From NCBI GenBank assembly GCA_036877525.1, contig JAZGTH010000072.1, positions 7,014,001 to 7,078,000 on the forward strand: a stretch of 64,000 nt of DNA. Direction: 5' to 3'. Below the pieces are notes generated by a model. It was given only the letters and a program-made list of their open reading frames with translations, did no database searches and was not told where the DNA came from. Shown piece after piece: positions 24,541-37,109 of the stretch. The DNA is from Chromobotia macracanthus. Lineage: Eukaryota; Chordata; Actinopteri; Cypriniformes; Botiidae. Every line of letters begins with the position of its first letter. Positions within the stretch are counted from its first letter, which is position 1. A program made the translations under genes and the position numbers.

Positions 24541-27500
24541 TCAAGCTTTAATGCCTCTGTTGAATCTGTGTCGTTTAGAGTGACAGAGTTTGAAGAGCAC
24601 AGTCAACACCACCATCAGCCCTACAGCTAATAAAACAAGCACACTGATCCACAACACTCTGCTGTCTGAAGACTCACAGTGCTCTGCCTGCACAGCACTG
24701 ATGGTGATCTCCATCTTCTCTGAGTCTTTGCTATACCAGCAGGTTGCGTCAGCAATGTCTGGCACAAACAGTCTGTCCTGCTGCAGTAATGTGAGGAGGT
24801 GCTGGTTTCTGCAGCAGCTCAGCGGGTTCGAACCCACATACAAAGTTTTGAGTGCTTTTTGCAGAGCAAACACTGTGTCAGGCATGAGTGTAACCAGACT
24901 GTTATTCTGTAAGTTCAGAGACTCAACGGAAGAATCTCCACTCCACATAGACAAGCCTGTGAGCCAGTTCACAGACAAATCCAATGACTTCAGATTCTGG
25001 AAGCAGGTGAAGTCCACAGCTAGTGTTTGGAGCTGGTTTCCTCTCAGAGAGAGATGGGTGAGGGTGGTCTCCAAACCCGAGAGAGCATGAGCACTGATCT
25101 CCACACCAGGGTTCAGAGACAGATCCAAGATGAGGAGTGGGCTTCCCTGAAAGGCGCATTTTGGGATGGACAGGAGACTGTTCTCTGAGAGGTACAGATA
25201 CCGTAAGGTCGGGATCCAGGAGAGCAAGACACAGTCATTTGCTGGACCACACTGAGGTGAACAGATGCTAAGCTGGTTTTGCTGCAGATGGAGACTGCGG
25301 ATGCTGGACAGTCTCAAAAAAATACTGGTGTCTAATGCACTCAGAGAATTCCCCTGCAGGTGCAGCACCTCCAACGCAGGCAGAGCGTTTTCCTCCAACT
25401 GCAGGTTTTGCAGGTTGTTGAAGCTGATGTCCAGGGTTCTTAGAGAGCTCGGAGGGCTTTCTGAATGCACCCCAATGCTCTCTAAACAGTTATTGCTGAT
25501 GTTTAGGGTCTCCAGAGCTTCCACACTGTTGAAGAAGGAAGGCGGAAGAGCCTTGAGTTGATTGTAACTCAAGTCTAAATACAGCAACCTTGAAAGATTT
25601 TGATGCCTCTTACTTGCACAGTGGAAAATGTGTTTGTCATTCTCAGTAAACAGATTGCCACTGTCTTTGAGATTATCCAGTTCCTCTAACTGCCCCGAGC
25701 AATTCACACTTCTCAAGAGATTTCTGGACAGGTCCAGGTACATGAGTTTATTCCTCTGGGGCAGGACAGGGAAATAGAGCATTTTATTTTCCCTCAGGTC
25801 CAAGTGCAGCAGCTCAAACTCCCAGTCAGAATCGATGGTCTGGAAGTTGGTCAGGCTGTTTTTGCTCAGGTTTAATGTTTTGAGCTGGAAGAGGTTAAAA
25901 TCCATGATACAAGAAATGGAGTTAATGGATAAATCAAGTTCAGATAGATTGGTCAGGGACTCAAAGGCCCCTTCTTCGATTTCTATGATAACATTATTAT
26001 GTAAGTCAATGTTTTTTAATGCCTGAGAGCCATTGAACATGTCCCTGCGTATTTTAGTGATGCTGTTGCCATCTAATGATAGGCTGATGAGGGCTGGAGC
26101 TTCTTTCAGGAAGAAGTCACTCATATCAGTGAACAGGCCGTTTCCTGAGAGGTCCAGATGCTGTACTGATGACAGTGGACCAACGTGCGTCTTCAGGGCA
26201 GCGTAAAGATCCAAGGAGTTTCTGGACAGATCCAGTACCTGCAAATGGGTCATGGCTTGGAAGAGCCCCGGTTGGATAAACTGGATCTGATTAGAATGAA
26301 GGATGAGATGGTGGATGGAGGAGTAAGCCAGAGGAATGTCATTAGTGAGGTTCTGCAGGAGGTTACGTGACAGGTCCAGCATGTGGATGGTGGAGGGAAG
26401 TTGGGCTGGGATGTTTCTGAGGTTCAGATTGCTGCAGTCTGCATGTTTCTGGAGCTACAAACAAGAGAGACTGAGATATCATAGCAAGCATCAACTACAT
26501 TTGCAGTCACATTGCAGACACACAGTGACTCACAGTGCTGTCAAGATATGCATTTTATTAGCACCTGTGTTACATGATCACATGATCTTGTTATTGCTAT
26601 GCTTTACCATTTAAGCTACAGGAGGCAGAGAGACCATTAGTCACCATTAATTTACTACAGATGTCTAATAATGTCTACATAGTAAAAACCATAATTACGT
26701 GCATTGTGTATTACTCATGACATCATACTGCTGTATCCTGAAATATTTTAAAACAATGGACCCCACAGTTTTGAGCATGTGATGGATTACTGAAACTCTG
26801 TTTAGTCTGTATGTGCAATTATCTACATGTTATCTACATGCACTCACACATCACACAGTGTTTATGATCTTTAGATAGCTTTGGCTGTAATTTCCACATA
26901 GACTTTATTTCAGAGTTTTTGTCTTGGACTGCCCTCCCATTTCCTTTCTGAGTGGAGTTCAGTGAAGACGGACACATAATGGAGTGCTGATATATGTCAT
27001 CCTGCACACACTTCCCCTGTGACCATTAGCTGTGTGTAACAGTCCAATCACACAGAGAAGATTTCCTGCCCTAAACACAACCGTCCTGATCTCACAAACA
27101 TTGGTACGGCCATGTTCAGCTTATCAACTGAAAGACGTCACTGCATTTTACTCTGAAACATGCAAGAGTCTCAAACACATTTCTCCAACACACAGTTCTG
27201 GAGCTCTGAGCTGAGTTTGTCTTTGTTTATTTTTTAAGGTTCAGAGACGTCATCTATACAGAAGCTTTGCATTTAGTTACTCTCAGAGGAATTCACAGAT
27301 GTTTACATAAGCATCATCTTTGTCTCAAATGTTTCTTACAAATGGATCAACTGTTGTCATATTAAGTATAAAGTTATACTGAGCTCTACAGTACAGTACA
27401 GTACAGAACTACACAGAACAGAGCTCAGTGTGTCTGGTTTTGGAAGAAGTTTTTTGAAAAATTATGGAGTCCATACTGAGATCTTAAGAATAAACAGTTT

Positions 27501-27883
27501 ACAATCAAGAGATTGGTGAGATCTCTGGTTCGTAAACTCTAGCAAAGCTACATGTTAGGAGACACTAAATGCTCTTCGTTTAATCTCATTGCAGTCTTGA
27601 AGTATATCAAAAGATCTCATCTGTGTTAAATGAATTTTATTTTCCTTCTTCAGTTGTCTCCAGAGCTTCAGATGAGTGCACAGAACAGATGCAGTGTGAG
27701 TTAACTAGGTAACTAGTATACATAATGCAGATAAACTGAGATAATTTACCAAGTTCCCACTGATAACACTTTGACAGAGACTATGCTGTAACTCACCACT
27801 TGGCAGGGTGGATGTTCTGCTGGATGTCTGAATGCTGAGACCTGGTTCACTATGAGCATCAGGATCCAAAGATGGCCATCCAT
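24541..27883 (-). CDS. lrrc32: LRRC32 / GARP, latent TGF-beta docking receptor
   Basis: Two coding exons: 27797-27883 (ATG at 27881-27883, 29 codons, signal peptide MDGHLWILMLIVNQVSA) and 24541-26454. They join in phase 0 across a 1342-bp intron and give 666 residues (human 662). The body is a run of leucine-rich repeats split by a non-LRR insert near residues 275-315. It is followed by an LRRCT cap (NPLSCCRNQ...CWYS...EHCE), a membrane span near 625-650 (WISVLVLLAVGLMVVLTVL) and a short basic tail. In mammals GARP displays latent TGF-beta on regulatory T cells and platelets through two cysteines. Recalled alignment places them at Cys211 (SISCIMDF) and Cys352 (NISNNCLES), both kept here. The acceptor before the ATG exon (GAATCTTCAG|CACCATGG) implies an upstream 5' UTR exon. 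LRRC33 is the nearest alternative, but local order with emsy favours lrrc32. Confidence 0.93.
26455..27796 (-). other. lrrc32 intron 1
   Basis: This is the single intron that splits the signal-peptide exon from the LRR exon. It is AT-rich and has no recognisable element or coding segment. Confidence 0.6.
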
Positions 27884-28378
27884 GGTGCTGAAGATTCAGA
27901 CATCAGTGAGTAAATGAATGATAAAGCACAAACTCAAACATGTCATCACGTTGTGTCTGCCGTCAGTCAAACTGCTGCACTGCTTCTATTTTCTGTTCAG
28001 TTTTATGATGGACATCTCAGAAGACTTCACAACCTTCTTCTTACGTCTCTGATGTAAACAGATGTTCAACACAATGTTCTCCTTCAGCTCTTTTGCACAG
28101 ATATTTGACATGGAAACTCCCACAGTGTGTTAATATTAAAAAATGAATCATAATTTCCACATTTTTGTTTAACAAATATATCTCAGCATGCTGATGTTAT
28201 GAGGACTAAATATACTGTCTGCTCTTCATAAATTACTCAACCATCAGACCTCAGAAACATCAGCAATGAAGAACCTGTTCTTCACCAAACATAACCACAA
28301 CATCAGAAAGAACATCCATCAGTCCCATCACACAAACCCTCAGTCAGCTGATGTCTGGAGAAGTTGTGAGGTCTTACC

Positions 28379-29200
28379 TCAGTAGAATCATCTCATGAGC
28401 TTCTTATCTGCTGCACACAGATTCCTGCATGCTCTCTCTCTCTCTGTATCACATCCTGTGAGAATATCCTGCAGTACTCACTTGTTTTTTCCTTCTGGGC
28501 TCAGATCTTGTATGGGATGAGACAACCCTGACCTCTCTCTCTCTCTCTCTCTCTCTCATCCACTCTCTTACCCCCACCCCACATTTTAGAGACAACCCCT
28601 TTTAAAATGTTGCTATGGTGACCAGAACTTCTGTCAAAATACGTGTTACTGCAGTTATTGTACTTTTTTATTATATTAAATGAACACGAACTCTCTTTCA
28701 AACGTTGTTTCATGCTCCTTGAACTTCCTGATCACACTTGTGGCTGGTAAGTCAGCACTGTTTTATTGCAGTAACCATGAAAACGGGTGTTTTACACATG
28801 GTAAACTATCGTACTGCAGCGGTTCACATGATAATATAATCACATTATAATCACATTACACAGAAGACTGAAATATGACATTCATTGATGTCAAACTTTT
28901 ACTCACTGTTTGATGTCCGGCGTGTGGCGGTGTGACCATCTTCTCATGACGAGACGTGGAAATGACCGCCGCATCCCGCTCATTCCGGGATTTTCCCGGC
29001 AGACATGAAGGATTTGAGCAGGAAAACTTTTGCTTTTTCTTTCTCCACACGTACATCATTTCTGAGGCTCATTCACAAGCTCGATGGGAGAACACGCGTG
29101 ATCACCGTCGCGTCGCGTTTCTAGCAGCGTTGACGCACACGCGTCGCGGGTCTGCTGAAGCGTCAGACGCGCTCAGGCGTTACAGATGAGAAACCCGGAC
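28379..29200 (-). promoter_or_regulatory. Candidate lrrc32 5' exons and CpG-rich promoter
   Basis: On the minus strand good donors occur at about 28378 (CTACTGAG|GTAAGA) and about 28916 (CATCAAACA|GTGAGTA). Either could end a 5' UTR exon spliced to the CACCATGG exon at 27883. The segment 28915-29190 is CpG-rich (GTCGCGTCGCG, CACGCGTCGCGGG) in AT-rich surroundings, and may be a promoter shared with the divergent klhl35. A (CT)n run lies at 28534-28557. Which exon is used cannot be told from sequence. Confidence 0.4.
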
Positions 29201-29439
29201 AATGACAAACAATTACTCAGAAAACATGCAGCATGTGATACTGAAAACAATATACACATATATGACCCAAAACGACATGACATTTCCAACAAACAGCGAG
29301 ATTCAGTAATTAAAAAACAAAATATGATTGTGTGTGTAGATGACTGTAATCCCCAAATAAATTAACAGCAATATCCAGCTACATGTTTATTACTAATTAT
29401 CTCCTGAGCACCTGCATGTATGAATGCGCAGAATAAAGG

Positions 29440-29557
29440 AAGCGCATCCGACGCACTGATGACATCATATCAGCTGACGCGTGACGCAGCGCGCCTGTAT
29501 AAATGAGATCAGAGACGCGCGTCGCGTTCAGAGAGCGATGCGATCACTGCACTGAAT
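29440..29557 (+). promoter_or_regulatory. klhl35 core promoter and 5' UTR exon
   Basis: A TATA box (TATAAAT, 29498-29504) follows a CpG-rich stretch (GACGCGTGACGCAGCGCGCC). About 28 bp downstream begins a likely 5' UTR exon, ending at 29557 with the donor GTGAGT. It would splice to the acceptor TGTACAG ending at 30018, just before the klhl35 ATG at 30041. TGACGCAG/TGACATCA-like CRE/AP-1 half sites lie upstream. Confidence 0.6.
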
Positions 29558-30040
29558 GTGAGTCCTGCTAGCAATCATTTTATAGTTGTTTTCCTAACCT
29601 TTACACGTAAGTGATGTTTTGTTTGTAAATGGATTTGATATCAGCTAGTGTTGGTTTAATCTTTTGTTTATTAAATCAATTTGTACTTTTGATTTAATGT
29701 ACTAAATCTTTTTTTTTGATTTTGTACTAAATCAGTTTGTAATTTGTATATATTTCAAACAGCTTTGATTCAGTGTGAGAATGCAGCTTACACGAATGTC
29801 CACTGTCATTTGACTTCTTGCATCAACATAAAGGTTTTAGTTTAAAGTTTATATGCAGAAGGGACAGTATGAATTTTAGCACCTTTTCTTTCATTTCTTT
29901 GTCAATTTTAAGCACATTTTCCTCTTCCATAGTTCATTTGAACATGTCCTGTGTTGTTAATATTTTACATAAAATATTGCATAAAGATGAGCAGTTGTAT
30001 CTCTGTTGCTCTGTACAGGCATTGGCCACATACATCCAGA

Positions 30041-33000
30041 ATGGGGTTCGGCACTAACAGCGAGCTGATTGACAGCAGGTCAGAGGTCAGTTTGTGCTCA
30101 GGTTCCTGTCATGCAGAGCACATCCTGAGGATGCTGAATGCCTACAGACGGAGTGCCACCTTCACAGACGTGGTGCTGCAGGTGGACGGCTGTGAGTTTC
30201 CCTGCCACCGCGCCACCCTGTGTGCCAGCAGTGCTTACTTACGTGCCATGTTCTGTGGTCACTTTCAGAAAAGTCGAGAAACTGTGGTGAGGCTTCAGGG
30301 CATCTCCAGGAATGCCATGGAGCATCTGCTCAACTTCATGTATGAAGGCAAACTAAAGCTAGACAAGGAGAACGTGGAGAGCATCTTCCAGGCTGCTGAT
30401 CAGCTAGATGTGCCTGCGCTGTCCGTGGCCTGCCTGCAATATTTGGAGAAATGTGTCAGCCCCTCCAGCTGCCTCAGCCTCATAGGCTTCGCCAGCTCAT
30501 TATCGCTCCGCCCTCTGCAGGAAAAGTGTCAGAACCTGCTGTATCAGAACTTTGAGCAGGTTTCTAAGCAGGAGGAGTTTCTCAGCCTTCCCAAAACCAG
30601 AGTTCTGGAGCTGCTGGCCTGCAAGGAGCTGCAGGTGACTGAGGATGTTCTGGTCGAAGCTGTGCTTAGGTGGGTCCGTCACCAGCCTGCAGACAGGAAA
30701 CAGGCTCTCAGGGAGCTGCTGGAGCAGACGTGTCTTCCCCTGCTGGATCCAGTGTTCTTTACCAGCATAGTAGAAGCCGATGATCTGGTGCTGGACTGTG
30801 TGGACTGCAAGCCACTGCTGCATGAGGCCAGAATGTACCACGTTCTCATCTCACGAGAAGTGAGATCGGCGCGCACCAGACCCCGAAGGTAAATCAAAGT
30901 CTTTATAACAGATCAATCTTCTGCAGTTTTGGTTCAATCCCAATCCATCCTTATTGAGTAGGGCTGGACTCTGCTTGACACCGGTCCTCCAGGACATATC
31001 AGCTCTTCGCAATGTCTGGTTGGGACACAGACCCAAAGCAGAGAAATATTGGCAAAGGCTCTTAAAAAATAGGGAAAAGCTAATAAATAGACAATAAGGT
31101 TTAATAAGCTACATTTCTGAGCTGTTATAATATATACTTTAAAATGTGAATGATTTTATATTATTTGAAAGTGACATATTTGTCAGATATGGTAACCCAT
31201 ACCTGAAATGTGACCTCTGCATTTAACCATCACTGGTGAGGAGTGAACACACACACACCCAGAGCAGTGAGCAGCACACTACTGCACCCGGGGAGCAATC
31301 GGAGGTTAGGTGCCTTGCTCAGGGGCACTTCAGTTGCTACCTGCCAGCACTGGAATTAAACCAGCAACTTCAACTTCAAACCAGTAGGCCACAACTTCCC
31401 CTATTTTTTAGAGGACAAAATAATTTCCCTAATTCAGAATCACAAGCACAGATTTGACACAAATATCTCATATGTACAATGTCAGACCTCTGGCTAGTGT
31501 CAGTATTTCTGCTCCTGATCCATTTACAGTTATTTACATTCATGCATTTGGCTTTTAATGTGTGAGACACTTTTATTCAATGTGACTTACAGTGCACTCC
31601 ATCTATACATTTTATCAGTATATGTGTTTTCTTTGTGTGTGTGCCTTTGTGTGTCTGTTTTCTCAGGAGGTCTGGCTGGGCAGAGATGATCTGTGTCATT
31701 GGTGGTTGTGATAGGAGTGGTTTCTCCAGACTGTCGTTCACAGAGAAGTTCAACCCGTCACAGGACAATGGCTCTCTGCTGCAGCTCTGCCCGGTTACCC
31801 CAAATCTGAGTTTGCAGCCTGTGAACTTCAGAATGACATTTATCTGTCAGGTATCACATTGGATCTATAACAATATTATGATAGCACATTACCAGGGTAA
31901 ATGAGTGTAGTTTATCATGGTTGACTTAAATTCTCCTGTTTTTTTGTTAAAAGCAAGAATATGCTGTTGTCTTCTACATCGGTTTCATTCACTGTGCAGT
32001 AATTCTGCTGAACTGCTTCTGTTTACATGTACAATTACCCACAGTTCTTCATTGTAACTCTATCAGCCCTGTCATCATGTTATGACGTGATTTCCAGAGA
32101 GTTCTGTCAGCACAAACAGAAAACAGGTTTTTTGTTTAGTTAGTGGTGTCAAACTTCACTGTTTCACTTGTAACACTTTATCACTTCAAATCATGTGTCT
32201 TCCTGAGAAGACAAGTTTCCAGATGAGGCAGGGGGAACCCGAGCTGAATCTATAACTGATGTGAACACAATCATGCACAATCAAGCCTCTACAAATGATT
32301 CAGAATGCTGCAGCGCGTCTCGTCTTCAACGAGCCCAAAAGAGCCCATGTCACCCCTCTCCTCATCTCTCTGCACTGGCTACCGCTCACTGCTCGCATCA
32401 AGTTCAAGGCCTTGACGCTTGCTTACAGATCTATCACTGGGTCAACACCCTCCTACTTTCACTCATTCTTACGAGTCTATGCTCCTACCAGAAGCCTGCG
32501 ATCACAGAAGGAACGAAGGCTTGTGGCACCATCTCAGAGAGGCACAAAATCACTCTCCAGATCATTTTCGTTCACTACTCCATGCTGGTGGAATGATCTT
32601 CTTGCCTTCATCCGTAATGCAGAATCCCTGGCAATATTCAAAAGACAGCTGAAAACACATCTCTTTCATTAGCACTTAACCTCATCATAAAAAAAAAAAC
32701 CTTTCCCTTCATTTCTATCCCTCTTCCCTTTAAATCTCTCCCTTGTTGTAGCATATGATACTCTGAGCACTGTCTGAAACTTGTATTATGAGCACTTATT
32801 GTGTCTAGTTGCCTCTTCAGGTTCACTCGCTTGTTGTATTCCGCACTTGTAAGTCGCTTTGGATAAAAGCGTCTGCTAAATGAATAAATGTAAATGTAAC
32901 CACAAGATCTTATATTCACCTGTGCTGTGTAATTGTCTGAAATTAGCAGCTAAAATCTGCAGAGTTTCACTGCAGAAGCCCCTGGTTTTGATGACTGCAG

Positions 33001-35408
33001 CAGATTTTCACTGTTGAGCACAGTCTGATGTGATGTTGTGTTGTGCAGGCGGGCAACTGAACAGCACAGACGTCTGGAGGTTCATGTCTCAGCTCAATCA
33101 GTGGGTTTGTGTGCGTGGGCTGTGCAGGGGCAGATGGAGACACAACATGGTTTCTCTGGGTGGAAAGGTGAGCCAGTAACATGACACCACAACACCCCAG
33201 CAATCCACTGCATCTTCAAAATCTGAACAGTCTTGATGAACTTCTGTGTGCGTGTGTAGTTGTATGCAGTTGGAGGTTATAACGGTCGTGAGTGCTTGTC
33301 TTCTGTGGAGTGTTACAATCCTTATGACAACAGCTGGAAGCCTGTAGCTGATCTTCTCTTGCCCGTGAGCTGTGCTGGTCTCACCAGCTGCTCTGGGAAA
33401 CTCTACAGCATTGGAGGAGCTGTTGATGATCAAACCAACATAGATCAGGTGAGGAAAGCCCGTCTTATGTTCAAATATTCATTCACTAGGAGACAAGAAC
33501 AGTAATGTATATATTCAACAGAAAATAAAACAGATGTTCAGAGAGGCTGGGATCTCCTCTGAAGCTCCTCTCTTGTGTTCAGTTCAGTTTGATCCTGCTC
33601 AAACTTTGAGTTGTGATGAGACTGTATTTCTGTTTTGTATTTGCTGTTATTAAATTAAATCTGTGTTTGCTTTGATATACATTCATGTTTGTTTTTTGTA
33701 AAATATCTTGAGCCTAGCAAGGGTGCTATTGCAATTTTTCAGATGTTTTGAAAGTGCATCTTGTGTGTTTGTCACAGATCTGCTGTGATGGTTATGATTA
33801 CGATGGGCTGTGTGTGTGTCCAGGTCTACTGTGATGGTTATGATTATGATGTGCATGTTTGTATGGATTCATGGCTGTGTGTGTCACAGGTCTGCTGTGA
33901 TTATGATTACAATGTGCCTGTGTTTTTCACAGGTCTGCTGTGATGGTTATGATTATGATGTGCGTCACGGGTCTGCTTGTCACACTGGTTTGATTACAAT
34001 GTGCCTGTGTGTGTCACAGGTCTGCTGTGATGGTTATGATTATGATGTGTGTCACAGGTCTGCTGTGATGTTATGATTACAATGTGCCATGTGTGTGTCA
34101 CAGGTCTGCTGTGATGTTATGATTACAATGTGCCATGTGTGTGTCACAGGTCTGCTGTGATGGTTATGATTATGATGTGTGTCACAGGTCTGCTGTGATG
34201 GTTATGATTACGATGGACTGTGTGTGTGTTACAGGTCTGCTGTGATGTTATGATTACAATGTGCCATGTGTGTGTCAGATCTACTGTGATGGTTATGATT
34301 ACGATGGACTGTGTGTGTGTTACAGGTCTGCTGTGATGGTTATGATTACGATGTGCCGTGTGTGTCACAGATCTACTGTGATGGTTATGATTACGATGGA
34401 CTGTGTGTGTGTCACAAGTCTGCTGTGATGGTTATGATTATGATGTGTGTCACAGATCTACTGTGATGGTTATGATTACGATGGGCTGTGTGTGTCACAG
34501 GTCTGCTGTGATGGTTATGATTATGATGTGTGTCACAGATCTACTGTGATGGTTATGATTACGATGGGCTGTGTGTGTGTCACAGATATACTGTGATGGT
34601 TATGATTATGATTACGATGTGCTGTGTGTGTCACAGATCTACTGTGATGGTTATGATTACGATGGGCTGTGTGTGTCACAGGTCTGCTGTGATGGTTATG
34701 ATTATGATGTGTGTCACAGATCTACTGTGATGGTTATGATTACGATGGGCTGTGTGTGTGTCACAGATATACTGTGATGGTTATGATTATGATGTGCTGT
34801 GTGTGTGTGTCACAGGTCTGCTGTGATGGTTATAATTATGTGCTGTGTGTGTTACAGGTGCAGTGTTACGACCCTGTGACTGACAGGTGGATGTTTGTCA
34901 CAGTGTGTCCTTTCTCTCAGAGGTCTCTCAGTGTAGTCTCGATCAACGGCTCCATTTATGTCACAGGAGGTTTACTGGATGAAATATTGAGTTATACTCC
35001 GAGCAAAGACGTCTGGAGATCCGCTGCAGTGCTGCCCAGCAAACTGGTGCAAATAATGACCTCATATCTACTAACCAGCCAAATGATTTCAATAATCAAA
35101 GTGTCTCCAGCAGCACATTGAGTTTTCTGTTGCTGTATGCTCTCAAATGCAGCTGTATGTTTGATTGTATTTGTGATTCCACTACAGAACTGTGAATGTA
35201 ATGTATTGATGTTTTTGTGTTTCAGGAGGGCTGCAGGCTCACTGTGTGTGATCAGAAGGTTTATGTTGTTGGTGGTCGTGATGAGTTTTCAGCAGCTGTG
35301 GATCAGATCTGGGCCTTTGATCCAGCAAGTGGCAGACTAACAGAAGAGAATCCACTTCCACGTTGCCTCAGTTCTCATGGCTGTGTGACTATAATGCAAC
35401 ATCTCTGA
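30041..35408 (+). CDS. klhl35: KLHL35, BTB-BACK-Kelch protein, with a frameshift in exon 2
   Basis: Exons: 30041-30888, 31667-31850, 33049-33167, 33260-33448, 34858-35046, 35226-35408. Exon 1 holds the BTB domain (TFTDVVLQVDGCEFPCHRA) and BACK domain; exons 2-6 hold Kelch blades (VIGGCDRSG, LYAVGGYNG, SIYVTGG, KVYVVGGRDE), closely matching recalled human KLHL35. Such proteins are usually substrate adaptors for CUL3 ubiquitin ligases. Odd: in exon 2 the frame set by exon 1 is right up to KFNP near 31756. From 31757 the family sequence (TGQWLSAAALPGYPKSEFAA) lies one frame over, and only that frame joins exon 3 in phase. One base is missing next to the CCC at 31754-31756. Read literally, the protein ends at TGA 33058-33060 after about 347 residues. 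Everything else is intact, so an assembly error or a very young null allele is likely. Confidence 0.88.
31190..31412 (-). mobile_element. V-SINE-type retroposon in klhl35 intron 1
   Basis: Read on the minus strand it starts with a tRNA-like head (TGGCCTACTGGTTTGAAG), then the conserved V-SINE central block (GTGCCCCTGAGCAAGGCACC, then TGCTCCCCGGG). It ends with a tail including GTTAAATGCAGAGGTC. The family is recognised from recalled consensus. It is a truncated, diverged copy. Confidence 0.7.
31535..31605 (-). mobile_element. L2-type 3' tail fragment
   Basis: The reversed tail reads as a diverged copy of the fish L2/tRNA-SINE 3' end (AAGTCGCTTTGGATAAAAG type): here CATTCATGCATTTGGC...GAGACACTTTTATTCAATGTGACTTACAGTGCA on the plus strand. 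It is short and degraded. Confidence 0.45.
32255..32900 (+). mobile_element. 3' end of an L2-clade LINE in klhl35 intron 2
   Basis: An uninterrupted 125-codon frame, 32295-32672, encodes the C-terminal end of a LINE reverse transcriptase protein (starts IQNAAARLVFNEPKRAHVTP, includes LISLHWLPLTARIKFKAL). It is followed by a 3' UTR ending in the tail GTCGCTTTGGATAAAAGCG then TAAATGAATAAATGTAAATGTAA (to about 32898). The tail and the C-terminal block are typical of fish L2 elements. It is a 5'-truncated insertion, and the open frame suggests it is fairly young. Confidence 0.85.
33771..34853 (+). repeat. Minisatellite in klhl35 intron 4
   Basis: More than 20 imperfect units with core (A/G)TCTGCTGTGATGGTTATGATTA(C/T)GATG, separated by TGTGTGTCACAG. 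Short units are about 38 bp and longer ones about 45 bp; some lose pieces (TGATGTTATGATTACAATG). The array fills most of the intron and stops at the acceptor of the exon at 34858. The unit start CACAG|GTCTGCTGTGATGG resembles the true exon start TTACAG|GTGCAGTGTTACGACC. Long frames in the array are repeat artefacts. Confidence 0.95.
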
Positions 35409-37021
35409 GAGAATCAGTCAGTCAGTCAGCAGATTCATTATAAAGACTTGCATTTCTCAGCCAGTCACGGAGAACCGATATACTATAGATATACTGTATA
35501 TGATACAATATTAGAGTACTCTGTAATATCATAATTAGTTTGGTTATTTCAGCACATTCTAATTTATCAAAAGCCGTTCATTGAAAATTTTTCTTGCGGG
35601 ACAAATCCTTCCAGCCTCTTCACTAATGCTCTGGAATATATTTGTAATACTCAAAGCTTGTTGAAATGGCAACATTATTGGTTGGTTATTATAAAATAAT
35701 TTCTTTTATGAAGTTGATGCTTAAATATTGACACTTTAAATCCCTAAGTGAATGTGAAGCCTCTTTATACTGTGAAACATTTTTACCTCCTGTATGACGT
35801 TTACATAATCACGTACTTGTGATTGATACACTTATTGATTTGTCATTTGTGGCCATAAAGCAGGTATTTGAATAACACAGAAGCTGTGGTCTTTTCTATA
35901 ATGTAATACAGATACCAAGCTTCATCAGTTATCACAGGTTACACTGTAGCGTTCCACCCACACCTCTGCAGGAGACTAATGTTAATGACAGGAAATGTCT
36001 GCTAGACTGGATTAGCTGCTTCAGTTCATTCAACTTCTACAACATTGAAGTGACTGAAGCTGAATAATGACTATTGACTCACTGCTTATAGCTGAACTGA
36101 CCTCTTATAACTGATGAACTTTATACAGTTGAACTGAATTAACACTGAACTGACTTGAGCTGTGGAATTACGCTGTTGTCTGTAGAGCTGCTTTAAAGCA
36201 GAATTTGCCTCATTTTTTACTACAGTGAAACTGCTTTGAAACAATCTGTCATATAAAGCACTATATAAATAAAGATCAGATTGCTGGTTGTGTTTGTCAT
36301 TTTTTAAATATCTTTTTTTTAAATGTTTAGTGAAAGTGATTCACATTTTGCAGGGTGTTTGTGATATTCAAAGTGTATCAACACTTCGGACCATTTAATG
36401 TAATCTGAGATCTGCTAAATAAAGTGTTTCCAGAGAAAGAGATCCATGTTCTGCAGAGGCGAATCCTTCCACAAAATAAACGTCACTGCACAAAGGTGAA
36501 AAATGCTTCAAAATGAATTCCACTGTACTGTCTATAATGCAGGTTTAACATGAGCCCAGAGCTTTGATACATCTGCTATAGTAATCAGAACAGTTTTAAT
36601 TGTTACTCAGAAGTTTCTGTCATTCTTATTGAGACATTATCATATGTGAGGAACAGTCACAGCGAGGAATTCTGAGTAACAAACTGCTACAGAAAAAAAT
36701 AAGGGCTGGATCAACCTGCTGATATTATTGTCCATATTAAAATCTCATATACATTTTAAATTGTTTTACATAATTTATCATTCAGTTACTCACCAGTGCA
36801 GGCAGAGTTGTTAGTGTTGCATGCGAATGTTTGCATGCAGTACAGGCCGAACAACATTCTTTAAAAACTCGGATTTTCTGTGTAAATGACTGAATTCCTC
36901 AATGAGGCGGAAGGATAATTACACGGCAACAACTGATAACATCAAATTGTTTTCACACCAAATGTTTTCTCAATAATTACACAAACACATGGTTCATTTG
37001 ATGTGATATATTTATATATCT

Positions 37022-37052
<31 letters not shown>

Positions 37053-37067
37053 TATAAAATGTATGTG

Positions 37068-37109
<42 letters not shown>

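Noticed and set aside
24590..25561. Plus-strand frames opposite lrrc32
   Set aside because: Shadows of the minus-strand leucine-rich coding exon; no domain and no conserved start.
30500..30897. Minus-strand frames opposite klhl35 exon 1
   Set aside because: Shadows of the BTB-BACK exon.
33761..34777. Frames with repeated CCDGYDYD-like peptides
   Set aside because: They arise inside the intronic minisatellite of klhl35, with irregular unit lengths and no start or splice logic.
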